A program made the translations under genes and the position numbers. The notes below the pieces were generated by a model, which had not been told where the DNA came from, ran no database searches, and worked only from the letters and a program-made list of their open reading frames with translations. DNA of 6,382 nucleotides from NCBI GenBank assembly GCA_029778965.1, contig JAKPBL010000089.1:1-6382 (forward strand), in the 5' to 3' direction. Of the stretch, positions 5,993 through 6,382 are shown piece after piece. Position 1 is the stretch's first letter. Every line of letters starts with the position of its first letter. The stretch is from Bacteroidota bacterium (lineage in GTDB: Bacteria; Bacteroidota; Bacteroidia; Chitinophagales; Chitinophagaceae).

Positions 5993-6382
5993 ATGAAGCC
6001 ATTATGGAGAAACCTTTTTCTCCTGGCGCTGTCTGTAGCTGTTTGCATTTACTCCGTTTATGTTTTATCGCCCCGTTATGAACCCCGCCCCGATGAACCG
6101 GCAAACAGCTTTTCGGCCCTGCGCGCCAGGGAGCATTATCGTGTGGTATCGGCAATGCCACACATGACAGGTACGCCGGCCAGTGCCCGCGTGCGTGACT
6201 CGATCATTGCCTGGTGTGATTCTTTCCGGCTCGATGTGCGCGTGGATACCTCCATTGGCCTTCGCAGCTTTTCAAACATTACATTGGGCGCCGTTACATA
6301 TAACATAAAGGCGCGTTTGCGCGGCGCCGATTCAGGCCGCGCCATCTATATGGTGTCGCATTATGATTCAGCCCCGAATTCC
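5993..6382 (+). CDS. Membrane-anchored M28-family metallopeptidase (partial, 5' end)
   Basis: The frame is open from ATG 5993 to the right edge (130 codons). Residues 7-25 are a single hydrophobic segment, either an uncleaved N-terminal anchor or a signal peptide. Next come a segment typical of one M28 subgroup, MPHMTGTPASARVRDSI (55-71), and the first catalytic block, NIKARLRGADSGRAIYMVSHYDS (104-126 overall), in which H123 is the expected first zinc ligand and D125 its neighbour. The pattern recalls bacterial relatives of the ER metallopeptidase Fxna/ERMP1 (PH.tGs..n..vrd, HyDSvp). The remaining ligands lie beyond the window, so activity cannot be judged. It is a different M28 subgroup from the one at 708-2267, so this is not a tandem duplicate. 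It follows the barrel gene by 71 bases on the same strand; both may function in the envelope. Confidence 0.92.
   Translation, partial: MKPLWRNLFLLALSVAVCIYSVYVLSPRYEPRPDEPANSFSALRAREHYRVVSAMPHMTGTPASARVRDSIIAWCDSFRLDVRVDTSIGLRSFSNITLGAVTYNIKARLRGADSGRAIYMVSHYDSAPNS

Noticed and set aside
1..6382. CRISPR array, tRNA, rRNA, insertion sequence or phage genes
   Set aside because: By eye I found no regularly spaced repeats, cloverleaf-like sequence, transposase or terminal inverted repeats. A covariance-model search was not possible here.

Overview
The window looks like chromosomal DNA from a Bacteroidota bacterium, most likely of the Chitinophagaceae type. The evidence is an outer-membrane beta-barrel protein with an N-terminal carboxypeptidase-regulatory-like domain and a plug, secreted M28 metallopeptidases of the kind common in that phylum, starts without Shine-Dalgarno sequences, and T-run-plus-G elements upstream of genes that resemble the Bacteroidota -7 motif. 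The family-level placement is inference from protein style and moderate GC content. No RNA gene, insertion sequence, CRISPR array or phage gene is visible.

Layout: (1) 1-531, minus strand: 5' part of a gene for a multi-pass membrane protein that leads into what looks like the start of an SRPBCC/START-like domain; it runs off the left edge. (2) 532-707: divergent intergenic region with three palindromes. (3) 708-2267, plus: secreted M28 metallopeptidase with a PA-like insert. (4) 2268-2888, minus: HD-superfamily predicted phosphohydrolase, convergent with (3). The two stop codons abut in the hexamer TGATCA, and a strong intrinsic terminator for (3) lies inside the 3' end of (4). (5) 2956-3285, minus: small beta-propeller-blade-like protein, probably transcribed with (4). 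(6) 3286-3506: second divergent intergenic region. (7) 3507-5921, plus: TonB-receptor-like outer-membrane protein. (8) 5993-6382, plus: 5' part of a second, membrane-anchored M28 peptidase, cut by the right edge.

Taken together, the plus strand encodes envelope functions (two exported zinc peptidases around an outer-membrane barrel), which would suit degradation and uptake of peptides or other nutrients. No SusD partner or regulator is present, so a dedicated uptake locus is not shown. The minus strand carries unrelated-looking cytoplasmic or membrane housekeeping genes. I see no strong case for a new multi-gene system. The best leads are the overlapping gene-end/terminator arrangement, the palindrome cluster at 570-635, and the small blade-like protein.
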